Source: Pyropia yezoensis
Taxonomy: Eukaryota > Rhodophyta > Bangiophyceae > Bangiales > Bangiaceae
Reading direction: 5' to 3'
NCBI GenBank assembly: GCA_009829735.1
Contig: CM020620.1
Coordinates: 27,126,951-27,190,950, forward strand
DNA: 64,000 bases
Shown here one piece after another: positions 29,442 to 39,039 of this stretch. The number at the start of each line of letters is the position of its first letter. The first letter of the stretch is position 1. The notes beneath the pieces are model-generated. The model was given only the letters and a program-made list of their open reading frames with translations. It did not search any database and had not been told where the DNA came from. Made by a program: the position numbers and the translations under genes.

Positions 29442-32357
29442 AGACGACGCCGATGCGGTGGATGCTGCCAGGACTGCGGGGGGAGGGCTATGGGCCGACC
29501 TCGACGGCCACCGGGCTTACCTCTACGCCGCCGCGGTGGGCGCGTTTGTTGGCGAGGGGGCGGGGGAGCGGGCGGTGGCGCGGGCGGTGGCGGGGGTGGT
29601 GGCGGCCCTGGAGCCCCTGTCCGCACCACCGTCCTCACGCGGGGGGCGGCCGTTGGTGGCGGCGGCGGCCGCCGCTGCGGGACCCGACGGTGGCGCCAGC
29701 GGGCGCGGCGGGCGAAACGGCGGGCGCGGCGGCGGGCGCAGCGGGCGGCGGCCGCACCGTTATGGGCGGCGCCCCCTCTGCCGCGGGTACGGTGGCGGTA
29801 CCGTCGGTGGCGGCCGTCACCGCCGCCCGCGAGGCGCTGCGGGCGCGTGCGGCGCTGCTGGTGTAGGCGCTTCCCGCCGCCGCGGCGGCGGCGGCGCGGG
29901 GCGGCGGCGACGGGGGGGTCGCCGCGCCTTCAGAGCCGCGGCGTTCTCGTCGGCGACGGCGTCGGCGGCGGTGGCACCCGCGTCCGCCCCCCCAACGGCG
30001 GCTCGCCAGCTCCGACGGCGTCTGTCCCGCCGCCGCCACCGCCACCACCCCCACGACCATCCCCACCCCCCCCCGCGCCATTGGTCGCTACCACGGCGTC
30101 CCCCCCCCCCATACGCCACCGCCACGCCCACCAGCGCCGTTTTCTTCACCCCCCCCCGTAGCCGCCGCGTCCAACGCCCAATCCTGCCCGCTCCCATCCG
30201 CCGCCGCGACGGCGGCGGCGGCGGCAGCGAGCGCCAAAGCCACGGCCGCGGCAGCGTCGGGGTCGGCCCAGCTGCGGCCCGCCGCGGCGGCCGCCGCGGA
30301 GCGCGCCGCGTCAGCGGCGGCGCGGGCGGCCACGGCCGCCGCGGGCGCGCCGCCGCCGCCGTGGCCCGCCGCGGGGGCGTCGGCGGCGGCGGGCGGCGGT
30401 ACTTGACGACCCGGTGGCTGCCGCCGCGGCCGCCGCCTCATCGGCGCACAGCACGTGCAGCACCGCCGCGTGCGCGAGACACGTCTGCAGCACGGCCACG
30501 TCCAGCCGGGCGGTGGCGGAGGTCGCCAATGCGGGCACCAACGACGACGACGCCAGGTCAAGCAGCGCCCGTATGGCCGGGGCGGTTTGAGGCCGCCGCG
30601 GCGGCCGCGCGGCTGGGCGCCAGCGCGGGGGGAGGGGAGGGGGGGGGGTGGGGGCGCCACCAACCCCGCCTTCGTCCCCGACCCCCCCCCCCCGCCAGCC
30701 GCTGTGGCGGGGGCGGCGGCGGCGGCGACGACGACGGCAACGGCGCCACGGCAGTCACTGCCGTCTTTGCCGCTGACCAACAGCCGCCGACGGCGAAGGG
30801 GGATGGCGAGCCGCCGCCGCCGCCGCCGCCGCCGCGTCGCGGCCGCCTTTGCCGCCGTCGCCGCGCGCTGCCACCGCCGCCGCCACCCGCCGCCACCGCC
30901 GCCGCCACCGCCGCCGCGACCGGCCGCCGCTCCCACGGCCGCCTCGACGCGTCTTGGTCCGCCGCCGCGTCGCCGCCGGTCACTGCTGCCGTCGCGTCGT
31001 CACCACGGCGGCCGTTGCCCCCCCACCGACAAGACCCCGCCCGTCGGCGGCGACGGGGTGCGCCCTGCCACCGCCGCTGCCGCCGCCACCGCCGCCACCG
31101 GCCGCCACCGCCACGTCGGCGCGGAGGGTGGCTGGAGTGTCACGTGGAAGCAGTGGGGGGCCGGCGGAGGGGACATGGTCCTTGCCGCCCGCCGTCGGGA
31201 CGGGGGAGGGAGAGGAAGGGGGCGCCAAGGGGGGGGGCGCTTGAAGTCTGTGGGGGGAGGGGCAGCGCCACCCGTTGCGAGCTTGGGAGCAGGTTTTCAT
31301 CGAAGCGCCCGCGCCCAACGTCTCCTGCGATCGGCCGTGGCGGTGCCGGCGCCCCCTCCTCCCCCCCGACCTCGGGCGGAGGGCGGCCAAGCGCGCGTGG
31401 CGGGCGTCGTTGGCGGCTCTATCGCATCCGCCACCGTCCCTGGCTTCACTCTCTCATCTGCTGCCGCGGTCGCTGCCACCGCTGGTACTTTTTGTTTTCG
31501 TCGGGATTGGGGTGGCTGGATGGCGGAGGGACCGAGGCCGCGGCGGCGGCGGCGGCGTTGGCCGCAGTGTCCGACGCGGATGGGCTCCCCCTGCGTCCAA
31601 AGGCAGGATGGGGCGACGCCCGCCCGCCGGGCCGGCTGTGGTGTCCGCGACGGCAGCGGCAGCGACGGTGACAGCAGAGCAGTGGGTCGTTGGCGGCGGC
31701 GACGGCGGGGACGGCGACGGTGGTGGTGGGGCGACAGCGGCGGCGGCGGCGGCGACCGCCTGAGCCGGCAGTGAAGACGGCGGCAGCGGCTGCACCGGCG
31801 GTGGCGGCGAAGCCTGGCCGCTCGCATGTCTGGAGGGGCTAGCGTCACCTTCCCGCCCGCCTCCCCTCAACGCGCACCTGGGCTCTTGCCATTGCCTGGC
31901 GGCCATCTGATGAGGCGACAGCTGCCCCGACGACCCCCACGGCCGACGGCCGGGCGGGGGGGCTCCTGGTCAGCCGTCTGCTGACGGTGAGCTCCCTTCC
32001 CACCGATGGCAACCAGCAAATGCGTCTCGCCATCGTCGCCCCCGACGGTTCCAATGGGCTGTCGCGTAAAGCAAAGGTACCTGCCGGGTGATAGACCCCC
32101 TGCACGGCGCGAGGTGGCGTAGGGTGAGGGTGCGGTAGGACGGGGGAAGCGGGAGGTCCAATGCGAGGAGCGAGCCGCTGCTTGAAGACACAGCAGGGTG
32201 GCGCCTTCACGCCCAGCTTCGGCCCCAGCAGAAGCGGCTTTGGCCGCCGAGGGCTACGGAGTGACCCGCGCGCTCCCTTCTGGGCGGCTGTTACTGCCAC
32301 CGAGGTGGGCGCGCCCTGACACACGCAGGGGCGGCCACAGCCGCCACTCGTCTGCAA
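29217..32357. other. extreme GC trinucleotide region; possible gene fragments only
   Basis: Most of this interval is (gcc)n/(ggc)n, which opens all six frames. Two short stretches look protein-like: plus strand 29440-29640 (GGLWADLDGHRAYLYAAAVG, then an Ala/Val helix) and minus strand 30400-30560 (ALATSATARLDVAVLQTCLA, HAAVLHVLCADEAAAA). They are on opposite strands and cannot be one gene without introns. From about 31860 the composition is more balanced up to the DIRS-type element. I annotate no CDS. Confidence 0.35.
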
Positions 32358-32622
32358 TATGATCCGGTTGGAGCGGAGCGGAGCCAGGGGGTACCCCGCG
32401 ACCGAGGGGAAGGTGCTACTGTGGGGCATGGGCGGCCGTCGGCAGATTTTGAAATCTTGCCGGCGGCGGCGGCGGCAGCGGCGCGTGCGCACCGCCCCCC
32501 GCGGCCCCTGCGCGGCGGCGGCGCGTACGCACCGCCCCCCGCGGCCCCTGCCTTTTAAGCCGCGGCCGTGGCGCCCCGGTCCGCCCCACAGGAGCGGCAA
32601 GCACTTCCCTGTCTCGCGCTTG
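32358..32622 (+). repeat. DIRS-type element, repeat A1
   Basis: Matches 36956-37180 from tatgatccggttggagcgg to ctgtctcgcgcttg. A1 is 40 bp longer because gcgcggcggcggcgcgtacgcaccgccccccgcggcccct-type sequence is present twice in tandem (about 32475-32550). Confidence 0.9.
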
Positions 32623-32685
32623 AGTTCCGCGAGCCTGGGAAGGTTCCCGGGGCGTCGCCCTGCGGTTACGCTCTGGATTGTCGTC

Positions 32686-33695
32686 ATGCCCCCCCCCTTC
32701 TCAGATGCAGACCGAGCTGCCACGCGGGCGACCGCCGCAGCCGCCGCCGCCACGGCTGCCGCCGCCGGTGGCGGCGGCGGTGTCGTGCCCGCTGCTGACG
32801 GCGCCGGCGGGGTCCCAGAACCCCCCCGGCACGGGGCGTCGAGGGCGCGCTGCTCCGCATTCAGCAGACCCTCGACGCCGTCTCTACTCGCCTCGCGGCC
32901 GTTGAGGCCGATCGAGAAGCCGAGCGGGACCCTCCCCCGCTCGTACCCCCCGTCCTCCCCGCTCCCCTCGCCCCCGCCCCCGCTGCAGCAGCTACAGCAG
33001 GCGCGGCCGGCGCCGACTTTGGGCTCCCCGCCGCCGGCCTCGCCGACGTCATCGCAGTCACCGTCGCCAAGGTCATCAAGCAGCAGCAGGCCAAGGACAA
33101 GGAGCACGACACGGCCGTCAAGGACGACCTCTTCTCCGACGAGAAGGCCGGTCGCGTGGCGACCCTCACCAAGCCCCTCGACTTCTTCCTCCTTCCGGGC
33201 TGCGCCCGCACCGACTTCCCCGCCCCCTTCCGGCTCGAGACGTGGCGGTACTCGGCCGACTGGCCGGTCACGCGGCGGGAGCAGCGCAGCGCCGCTGCTG
33301 CCGAGGCCGGCCATCTCTCCATCGTCGGCGCGTGGAGCTCCAAGATGCACAACGACATCCAGTCGTTCTGCGGCACCGACGGCGTGGCTGACGTTACCGA
33401 GCTGCAGCAGATGCTCCAGTGGTCGCGCGTGTACCTGCACCAGATCGCGGAGCTCTGCGCGTGCCGCTACGACGTGCTCAACTACGACGACGAGGACATC
33501 GCGGCGGAGATCCAGTCGCGCATCCTCGGCAGCGCCGACGACCATGCCTCCAAGGCGCTCGGCAACGTGTACAAGGAAGTCCGCGCGGACCGGAACAAGG
33601 ACATCGTCAAGTCCCTCTCCGCCGCCCAGAAGAAGTCCCGGCGCGGCCGGCGGGGGAAGTCCGCTGCCGCCGCCGCCGCCGCCGGCGGCAACTAG
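32686..33695 (+). pseudogene. gag: DIRS-type Gag, one frameshift in a C homopolymer
   Basis: The ATG at 32686 opens MPPPFSDADRAATRATAAAA in frame 1. Near 32819-32827 (a C run) coding potential moves to frame 3, giving LLRIQQTLDAVSTRLAAVEA and continuing without interruption to the TAG at 33695 through FFLLPGCARTDFPAPFRLET, NDIQSFCGTDGVADVTELQQ and a Lys/Arg/Ala tail (KKSRRGRRGKSAAAA). The coiled-coil-like N-terminal part and basic C-terminus fit a nucleocapsid-type Gag; no CCHC is seen, which is common in this order. The shift is one net base and could be real decay or a sequencing error. The downstream RT frame is open from before the Gag stop. Confidence 0.65.
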
Positions 33696-33696
33696 C

Positions 33697-35910
33697 CCCC
33701 TCGCTGGGGGCCCAGGCGCCGGGGGGACCTCACAGCCCCCCCCTCACCACGCGGCCAAGACCGCGAGCGCCGAGGAGGAAGGTGCCACGCCGCCGAAGAA
33801 GCCGCCGGCGGCGTGGGCGAGGGAGCCGGAAGACGCATGGCGCAAGATTGGCGCGCCACGCTGGGTTCTCCGCCTCCTCCGCTTCGGCCTGAAGCTACCT
33901 TGGGCGGACCCCCACCGGCGACCGCGTACGCGAGCGAGAGCGTATCCGGTGCCGGAGGGGGACCGTACCTTTGTGGCTGAGGAGCTGATGCGGTGGCAGA
34001 TGGCGGGCTTTGTGCGGAAGCTGAGCGGAGCGGAGCGCGCGGCGGCGCGTTGCGTGTCCCCAGCCTTCGTCTCCCACGTCCGCCCCAAGCCCAGGTTGGT
34101 GATCGATCTCAGGGACGTGAACGAGCTGCTGGAGGACAAGCCGTTTAAGTACGAGGCACTGCCCGAGTTTATAGCTTCCCTCCAGCTGTACGACCATCTT
34201 ATCTCTTGGGATATAAAGGACGCCTTTCATCACGTTTACATCCACCCCGACGATCGGACCTACCTCAGCTTCACCATTGATGGTGAGGTCTACGAGGCCA
34301 TCACCATGCCTTTTGGACTGTCCATCGCCCCGTGGGCGTGGACAAAGGTGATGCGCCCAGTGCTCGCGCACCTGCGCGCGGTGGGCTTCTACCTCATTGG
34401 CTATGTTGACGACCATGGTGCCGCTGCCCCCGGCCCAAGACCAACTAGCAAGGCGGGCGCAGCCGCCGGCTTCCGGCTGGTGCAGCGGCTATACGCCAAG
34501 CTCGGCCTACAGCTGCACCCCGACAAGGGCGACCGCGAAGGGACGCGGCAACTGGCGCTGCTTGGCTTCACCATCGATACGGCGGGCAACAGGCTGACGC
34601 TTCCACCGGAGCGAGTCGCCAAGGTGAGCGGCACCGCCATGGCGCTGCTATCCTCGGCCGGCAAGAACCGGCGGTACGTGCGGGTGAAGGCGTCGCAGCG
34701 GATGGCGGGGCTGGCGGTGTCGACCAAGCTGGCGATCCCGGCGGCGCGGCTGCACACCCGATCCCTGTACGACGACCTTAGATCCGGTGACGCAGTCGGC
34801 GACGATCGGCCCGAACTCGCGGACGATCGACCCAAATTTTCAAAGTTGAAAAAGTACGATCGATCTGATTGATCGTCAAACGATCGGAGCGATCGTCGAA
34901 ATCGCGACGATCGTCGATTGTCGCACCAGTCGATCCGGGACCTGCGATTCTGGGCCGGGCTGCGACCGGGTCAGGAGTTTGGCCGCCTGCTATGGCACCC
35001 CCCCACCTCCGCCACGCTCTACACCGACGCCTCTGGCGCCGGGTGGGGCGGCGGGCTGACGGTCGACGGCGTCAAGTACGAGGCCCGCGGCTTCTTTGGC
35101 CCGGGGGACGCCACCAAGCACATCAATGCCAAGGAGATCTTGGCGGTGACGCTGTCGCTGTTGAGCTTTGAGGACAAGCTGCGGGTGGGCGCGGTGGTCC
35201 GCCTGTTCGTGGACTCACAGGTGGCGCTAGCGGTTATTGCTGCGCTGTCTTCCCGCTCCCCGGCGCTTGTCCGGGAGCTGCGGAGGCTGCACGCCGTGGC
35301 GCGCCGCCTGTCGGTCGCCCTGGACGGGCAATGGATCCCGACGGCGGAGAACGCCTGGGCCGACGCGTTGAGCCGCGACGAGGACCGCACGGACTGGTGC
35401 TTGGGGCCGCGCTTCTTCCTGTCCCTGGACGCCGCGTACGGGCCCCACACGGTGGACCGCTTTGCGTCGGCGACGACGTCGCACTTGGCGCGCTACAACT
35501 CCCGTCGCCGCGACCCGTCCACCGAGGCGGTGGACGCCCTCTCCCAGTCGTGGTCGGGCGACAACAACTGGGCCAACCCGCCGTTCTCCCTCGTCCCGCT
35601 GGTGCTGCGCCTCATCGCCGCGCAGCGGGCGACGGCGACCGTCATCGTCCCCGTGTGGAGGGCGCAGCCGTGGTGGAGGCCCGCCCTCCAGCAGGCCGAC
35701 GAGGTGCTCTACCTTCCCCGCGCGGCCGGCGTCTTCCGGCACGGGGCGGCGGCCGCGCCGCGGCGTCGGCCGCATTGGACAGTATGCGCGCTCCGGTTCA
35801 CGGACGGGGGGCGACGGCCGGGTCGGCGGCATGGACGCGGTCCTGCGTCGTCCTCGGAGACCACCGTTTTGGCGCCGGCGCCGGCGGTGAGACTGCCGCG
35901 CAGCTGTTAA
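33697..35910 (+). pseudogene. DIRS-type reverse transcriptase/RNase H, one in-frame TGA
   Basis: Frame 1 after Gag, no ATG at the start, so translation probably continues from Gag by frameshift or re-initiation. RT: FVRKLSGAERAAARCVSPAF, VIDLRDVNELLED, LISWDIKDAFHHVYIHPDDR, AITMPFGLSIAPWAW, and the catalytic YVDDHGAA at 34402-34425. After SLYDDLRS there is a ~140-bp CGATCG-rich stretch with a TGA at 34870. The same frame then resumes at SIRDLRFWAGLRPGQEFGRL, with RNase H (LYTDASGAGWGGGL; LFVDSQVALAVIAAL; ENAWADALSRD). The C-terminal part (GPHTVDRFASATTSHLARYN; NNWANPPFSLVPLVL) is the region seen after RNase H in DIRS-type elements, where NPPF resembles a methyltransferase motif. It overlaps the recombinase ORF. 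Confidence 0.82.
34791..34931 (+). repeat. ~141-bp CGATCG-rich insertion between RT and RNase H
   Basis: cgatcg or gatcg words occur more than ten times in this short interval (for example acgatcgatctgattgatcg, aaacgatcggagcgatcgtc). gatccgg is present at both edges (34792 and 34933), and the length is a multiple of three, so RT and RNase H remain in one frame except for the TGA at 34870. No other part of the element has this composition. Confidence 0.6.
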
Positions 35911-36860
35911 GCCTCGCGCTGGCGGAGTCGACCAAGGGAAACTACGCCAATAAGTGGGTGGCGTTTGTGTCCTTTTGCCAGGCTAGTGGGTACACTTACC
36001 TGCCAGGTACGACTGAGACCGTCGCGTGCTACCTCGGGTTCATCTTCGAGCGCGGCACGGTCGCGCCGGCGACGCTGCAGGGCTACCTCACCCCGATCAA
36101 CGCAGTGCACGCGTTGATGCAGATGGAGCGGCCTGCGGTCGGTCCCCTGCTCGTGGCACTGCGGCATGGCTACGCCCGAGCCTACGCCAACATCTCTGGC
36201 GGCCTGCGCGTCAAGCGCGTTCCGCTTCCCGCAGCGGCGCTGCTGCGGTTTGCCAACCTGGGTTTGACCACGGCTGACGCCGGCCTCCGCCGACGGCTGG
36301 CGGGGCTCGTCATGACGGGCCTGACCTTCTCGCGCCCTGGCGGAGGGGCTAACCTCCGCCGCAAGGACGTCTCCCTCACGGGTGACAGTATCAAGGTGCA
36401 GATAATGGACTACAAGCACGGCGCGCGGACGGACCGTGAGCGCATCCTCATCAACCTGCCGAGGCGCAGTGGCAGCCGCGACGACGCTCCCTTCCGGCTG
36501 GTGCACATGCACCTGTCGGCCATCGCCATGGCGACGGCGGACGGCGACCAACCCTGCTTCTCCCCCGTCAGCGACCTGCGGCCCCTGCCGACGGAGGTGG
36601 CGACCGTGTGGATGAGGGAGGCCATCTACCTCTTGGACGTCCACCCGCCCGACGGCGGGATGTACGCCGGCCACTCCCTCCGCGCCTGCGCGGCGACGAG
36701 CTACCGCTCGATTGGGGGGGAGCTGGACGCGTGCGCCCAGCTGATGGGCATGAAGGACAAGTCGACGGACGTCGTCTCCGCCTCGTACGTAGACGCACTC
36801 GTCGACGCAGACGACGCTGCCCGGGAGCTGTACGACCGCTACCTGCGGGTGCGGCGCTGA
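35784..36860 (+). CDS. tyrosine recombinase of the DIRS-type element
   Basis: 358 codons from the ATG at 35784, overlapping the RT/RH frame by ~125 bp; the frame is open further upstream. The N-terminal core-binding part begins near residue 45 (LALAESTKGNYANKWVAFVS). The catalytic part shows the first Arg in GLTFSRPGGGANLRRKDV, then H-x-x-R in GHSLRACAATSY and the nucleophilic Tyr candidate in STDVVSASYVDAL, in correct order and spacing for the R...HxxR...Y family. It would integrate the circular DNA form at a short TA-containing core shared by the A/B junctions. No stop or frameshift is seen. The C-terminus (YDRYLRVRR) is complete. Confidence 0.88.
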   Translation: MRAPVHGRGATAGSAAWTRSCVVLGDHRFGAGAGGETAAQLLSLALAESTKGNYANKWVAFVSFCQASGYTYLPGTTETVACYLGFIFERGTVAPATLQGYLTPINAVHALMQMERPAVGPLLVALRHGYARAYANISGGLRVKRVPLPAAALLRFANLGLTTADAGLRRRLAGLVMTGLTFSRPGGGANLRRKDVSLTGDSIKVQIMDYKHGARTDRERILINLPRRSGSRDDAPFRLVHMHLSAIAMATADGDQPCFSPVSDLRPLPTEVATVWMREAIYLLDVHPPDGGMYAGHSLRACAATSYRSIGGELDACAQLMGMKDKSTDVVSASYVDALVDADDAARELYDRYLRVRR

Positions 36861-36921
36861 CCGGCGGCGGGCGCCGTCGGCCACCACCCTCCTCTGGGTG
36901 GCGTCGCCTCTCCGATTGAGT

Positions 36922-36957
36922 TGGCAACAAGACCGTGACTCCACGAGCGGCGGGGTA
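36922..36957 (+). repeat. DIRS-type element, repeat B1
   Basis: 36 bp from tggcaacaagaccg to gcggcggggta, identical to B2 at 37451-37486, and directly abutting A2. Confidence 0.9.
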
Positions 36958-37180
36958 TGATCCGGTTGGAGCGGAGCGGAGCCAGGGGGTACCCCGCGAC
37001 CGAGGGGGAGGTGCTACTGTGGGGCATGGACGGCCGTCGGCAGATTTTGAAATCTTGCCGGCGGCGGCGGCGGCGGCGGCGCGTACGCACCGCCCCCCGC
37101 GGCCCCTGCCTTTTAGGCCGCGGCCGTGGCGCCCCGGTCCGCCCCACAGGAGCGGAAAGCACTTCCCTGTCTCGCGCTTG
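36956..37180 (+). repeat. DIRS-type element, repeat A2
   Basis: 225-bp direct copy of A1, lacking A1's 40-bp internal duplication and carrying about half a dozen substitutions. Confidence 0.9.
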
Positions 37181-37450
37181 CCTCCTTCCTCCCCTCCTGC
37201 CACCGGTATTCTCCCCCACTGCCGCGGGGTCTCACCTGTCTGTATGCTCCGCTTGGTTCTCCCGCTCCGCCGCGGCCATTGCTTGGCCGCGTGGAGTCTG
37301 CCGTGCCAGCCTCCTTTTATCCCTGTCTTTGACTTTGACGGTGCGCGCCGACCGCAAGGCCGGGCGCACCGAGGCGACCTGCCTCACATTTGCATTGCTC
37401 TACAGCCCAATAGGGGCTACTTGTATCTCATGAATAAATTCGACAGTCCG

Positions 37451-37486
37451 TGGCAACAAGACCGTGACTCCACGAGCGGCGGGGTA
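37451..37486 (+). repeat. DIRS-type element, repeat B2 (right end)
   Basis: Identical to B1. It is preceded by an aataaa at 37433-37438, and unique sequence begins at 37487. Confidence 0.9.
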
Positions 37487-38377
37487 GCCGCCTCAGTTCG
37501 CCGCGCAAGGTGCGTGAAGGACGGGGGGCTCGTCACGCCAACGGGGGATACAGGCAGCGAGATCCGCCAGCCGGCCGCATAACTGGCGGCTGCGGCTGCG
37601 GTGGCGGCGGCGTCGGAGGCCTGCCGCTTCGGCCGCGGGTTTGGCTGCCGTCCCCGCGTGACACCCTTGCAGGACGGGTACCCCCCCCCCCCCGCGAAGG
37701 GGCACTTGACAGCCCCTCTTTGGGTGCTGGAGGACAGAGCAGCCGGCCACCCGTGGCCCACCCACCCACCCGCGAGCCAGTGCCCCTCGTTGTGGGAAAG
37801 TCTGGTCGCTACAGGTGAAGCGTAAGAGAAGAGCGTGACAGCCTGTATCCCAGAGGCAAACAATACTATATGTATGTCTACTTCTAAGATAAGGCTTGTC
37901 GATACAAAGGCCGGCCGACTATACCTGCGGCGGTCGGTCGGGTCACACATAAAGCACTCGATCCCCCCCCCCTCACGAGCTCCCTCGCGTGCGTGCGCTG
38001 TGCGGCCGCCCGCCGCGCCCTGCTCGGGAAACCCCCCTCGCTCGCTGGCCGCCAGGCCACACTCAGCGGAGAGGGGCGTCTGCCATCCGCCACCACGCGC
38101 CGTGGTGCTTGCCAGGGTTGCTTGCTTGTGCCGCTGGGCGCCTGCAGCGTCCGGGCGGCCCTCGCTCGCACCGCCGGAAGATGGACGGCCAGGAGGCCAT
38201 CACTCGTGTCCGGCCAGGTCAACGCCGGCAGATATCACAGCCGATATCCTGCCAAGTTGCGCAGCATTAGCGCACTGTAAGGCGCGCCCATTCTTGGGCT
38301 AACCGCGAGGTTTCACACTCGTGGTCCTGCAGGCAGCGTGTTGGCACGGGAACGCGGCACCCAAGTTCAGGAGCTGG
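37487..38377. other. unassigned spacer between two retrotransposons
   Basis: GC-rich with a C run at 37681-37693. Frames up to 177 codons exist on both strands but none has a recognisable motif. It is presumably older flanking DNA. Confidence 0.5.
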
Positions 38378-38905
38378 TGTGACTTCGCTCCGCCCTCTCG
38401 TGCCCGGGGCTGGCCAATGTACAAGGTCGCCCCCCCCATTCCCCCCGTCACATATGTACCATGTGACGGGAGGCAGATGATGGTTTGCACTTCTGGCTGG
38501 CGCCAACCCAGATATTGATGGACGTGGCCGGCCGCTGGGGACGTGGTGGTCCGTTGGCCGCACCGGGGCGCGGCGGCACGAGCAAGCGCCGCGGCACACC
38601 CGAGTGGGGCACCCACGGTGGCGGATGCCCCCCTGGCCCCTCCCGGGAGTGGACCGGGATGGGGGGCACGTGCGCGTGGCCGTATGGCCACGCGCATGGG
38701 AGTGGCTTGCGTGCAGTGAGTGTGAGAGGAGTGCCTTAAGGGAGCGCCACGCCGTCCAGACGGGTCGGCCCTGCTCCCGCTCGCTGCCTTTGTATTCTCA
38801 AGTAAACCTGCTTTTTGGAAGTAGGTTGCACGGTCGCCCACGTGACCGGAGGATACCGGGCCGTTGCGCTTCACCTCTGATGCTTCACACCCCATACCTG
38901 GCACA
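38378..38905 (+). repeat. 5' LTR of the copia element
   Basis: TG...CA ends, 528 bp. Carries a hairpin-prone acatatgtaccatgtgacgg block and gcgcgtggccgtatggccac palindrome. ttgatcaattaacggg follows in the primer-binding position but matches no tRNA end I can name. Confidence 0.95.
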
Positions 38906-39039
38906 TTGATCAATTAACGGGTACGGTTTTTCCCCGACATCTCTTCCCCGCGGAGATTGCCCCAGCCTTTTTGAACCGTCTGGCACGGCTCCCGTCTGGG
39001 CGGGATTTGTGCCCATCGGCCCATTGCCCCTAGGCCGCG

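Larger units (their letters stand above)
32358..37486 (+). mobile_element. DIRS-order (PAT/Ngaro-like) tyrosine-recombinase retrotransposon, ~5.1 kb
   Basis: The element has split direct repeats in the order A1 (32358-32622), ORFs, B1 (36922-36957), A2 (36956-37180), B2 (37451-37486). Coding order is gag, reverse transcriptase/RNase H, then tyrosine recombinase. This repeat topology with a recombinase instead of an integrase is characteristic of PAT and Ngaro-type elements, which integrate through a circular intermediate and make no target duplication. Junctions share TA (B ends ggggta; A begins tatgatccgg). A polyadenylation signal aataaa lies at 37433 before B2. Breaks: a C-run frameshift in gag and an in-frame TGA within a CGATCG-rich insertion between RT and RNase H. 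Confidence 0.88.

Noticed and set aside
29128-31671. 847-codon plus-strand frame
   Set aside because: Starts inside the Ty3 LTR and is almost entirely poly-Arg/Pro/Ala/Gly from trinucleotide repeats; only short fragments look protein-like.
31845-33545. 566-codon minus-strand frame
   Set aside because: Antisense to A1 and gag of the DIRS-type element; no motif, while the plus strand has recognisable proteins.
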